Source of the DNA: Duganella rivi
Lineage (GTDB): Bacteria; Pseudomonadota; Gammaproteobacteria; Burkholderiales; Burkholderiaceae_D
Reading direction: 5' to 3'
Length of the DNA: 64,000 nucleotides
Assembly: GCF_009857435.1 (NCBI RefSeq)
Contig: NZ_WWCK01000004.1
Location: 372,001 to 436,000 of the forward strand
Position numbers and translations under genes: made by a program. Each line of letters opens with the position of its first letter. Positions within the stretch are counted from its first letter, which is position 1. Below are positions 63,179 through 64,000 of this stretch, piece by piece. The notes beneath the pieces were generated by a model that was not told the origin of the DNA, made no database searches, and saw only the letters and a program-made list of their open reading frames with translations.

Positions 63179-64000
63179 TCAACCCTCGACCACAGGCACG
63201 CGCTGCGTCAGCGCACACATCAGCTCATAGCCGATGGTGCCGGCCGCAACCGCCACCTCGTCGATAGGCAAGCCCTGCCCCCACAGCACGACCTTGCTGC
63301 CGATGCGCGCATTCGGCAGGCCGGTCAGATCCACGGTCAGCATATCCATCGACACGCGGCCAACCAGGCGGGTGCGCACGCCGTCCACCACCACCGGCGT
63401 GCCGAGCGGCGCAACGCGCGGGTAGCCGTCGGCATAGCCGCAGGCCACCACGCCGATGCGCATCGGGCCTTCGGCCTGGAAGCGGCTGCCGTAGCCGACC
63501 ACCTCGCCGGCGGCAATATCTTGCACGCCGATGATCTCGCTGCTCAAGGTCATGGTCGGTTGCAGGCCGAATTCCTCGGCGCTGCCGCCACCCGGCGTGC
63601 CGCCGTACAGCATGATGCCGGGACGCACCCAGTCATTCTGCAAATGTTCATTGTGCAGCAGCACGCCGGCCGAATTCGACAGGCTGCGCGCGCCCGGCAG
63701 TCCAGCCGCACCCAGCTCGAAGCGACGGATTTGCTCGGTAATCGGCAGCAGCGGATGGTCGACATCGTCGGCATTGGCAAAGTGCGTCATCAAGGTGATG
63801 CTGCCGACGCAGGAAATCGCCAACAGGCGCGCATGCGCAGCCGCGAACGCCTCCGGCATAAAGCCGAGACGATTCATGCCGGTATTCATTTTCAAATGCA
63901 GATCGAAGCGGATGCCGCGCGCGCTCAACTGCGGCGCCACCGCTTCCAGCCATTCCAGCTGCTCATTGCAGTGCACTGCCGCTTGCAGGTCGTAGCCCGC
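63179..64000 (-). CDS. alr: Alanine racemase, C-terminal part
   Basis: Interconverts L- and D-alanine with pyridoxal phosphate for peptidoglycan. The reverse-strand frame is open to the window edge, so the N-terminus and the catalytic Lys region lie outside. Seen here: [20 protein letters not shown] in the TIM barrel, [25 protein letters not shown], and in the C-terminal domain [29 protein letters not shown] with the catalytic Tyr of the GYG...R region, and [14 protein letters not shown]. The gene is followed three bases later by radA, an order common in betaproteobacteria. About 273 residues are visible. Confidence 0.95.
   Translation of the reverse strand, partial: AGYDLQAAVHCNEQLEWLEAVAPQLSARGIRFDLHLKMNTGMNRLGFMPEAFAAAHARLLAISCVGSITLMTHFANADDVDHPLLPITEQIRRFELGAAGLPGARSLSNSAGVLLHNEHLQNDWVRPGIMLYGGTPGGGSAEEFGLQPTMTLSSEIIGVQDIAAGEVVGYGSRFQAEGPMRIGVVACGYADGYPRVAPLGTPVVVDGVRTRLVGRVSMDMLTVDLTGLPNARIGSKVVLWGQGLPIDEVAVAAGTIGYELMCALTQRVPVVEG

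Overview
The window looks like a chromosomal segment of a high-GC betaproteobacterium of the Oxalobacteraceae (Duganella/Massilia/Janthinobacterium type). This rests on the order folP-glmM beside ftsH-rlmE-yhbY, carAB-greA, a pst-phoUBR block divergent from ppk1-sixA, a PEP-CTERM protein, a phasin, and GC-rich codon use throughout. The genus is an inference from gene content and protein style. No rRNA, CRISPR array, prophage or intact insertion sequence was seen.

Layout. 1-6.1 kb: mixed accessory metabolism (periplasmic asparaginase, flavin reductase, GNAT enzyme, secreted DJ-1/PfpI protein with a divergent LysR regulator, split YeeE/YedE sulfur transporter, PEP-CTERM protein). 6.2-17.7 kb: housekeeping core (tRNA-Arg, tRNA-Pro, glmM, folP, ftsH, rlmE, yhbY, greA, carB, carA), with several hairpin terminators and a strong carAB promoter followed by a structured leader. 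17.8-19.1 kb: a GlcG/HbpS-like protein and a patatin lipoprotein.

19.2-32.3 kb is the most coherent accessory system: a locus apparently devoted to N-acetylgalactosamine (GalNAc). A leftward operon encodes a large TonB-dependent receptor, a DUF3472-type lipoprotein and a Tat-exported GH109-type glycosidase. A rightward operon encodes AgaS, a ROK kinase, AgaZ, a DeoR-family repressor, a deacetylase and a sugar-porter MFS permease with an unusual periplasmic insertion. Both operons fire from a shared 290-bp region carrying two well-formed sigma70 promoters embedded in repeated CTTTCG motifs, which are likely sites for the DeoR-family regulator. The locus would cover outer-membrane uptake, periplasmic cleavage, inner-membrane import, phosphorylation, deacetylation and deamination/isomerisation. 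The tagatose-6-phosphate kinase and the catalytic aldolase subunit are not in the window.

32.5-38.8 kb: scattered metabolic and envelope genes (hydrolase, M24 peptidase, phasin, GST, MipA, AI-2E/PerM transporter with a long soluble tail). 38.8-41.5 kb: a patch of four unrecognised genes, two of them with TTG/GTG starts and less GC-biased codon use. 41.6-45.5 kb: a giant orphan propeller sensor kinase and a YcgR-like PilZ protein. 45.5-55 kb: the phosphate regulon pstSCAB-phoU-phoB-phoR, divergent from ppk1-sixA, with a Pho box facing each way. 55-64 kb: a 39-residue membrane peptide, an orphan polyamine-binding protein, fliD, a HigBA-like toxin-antitoxin pair, a CoA-transferase divergent from an HTH-citrate synthase fusion, a small PilZ protein, radA and the 3' part of alr.
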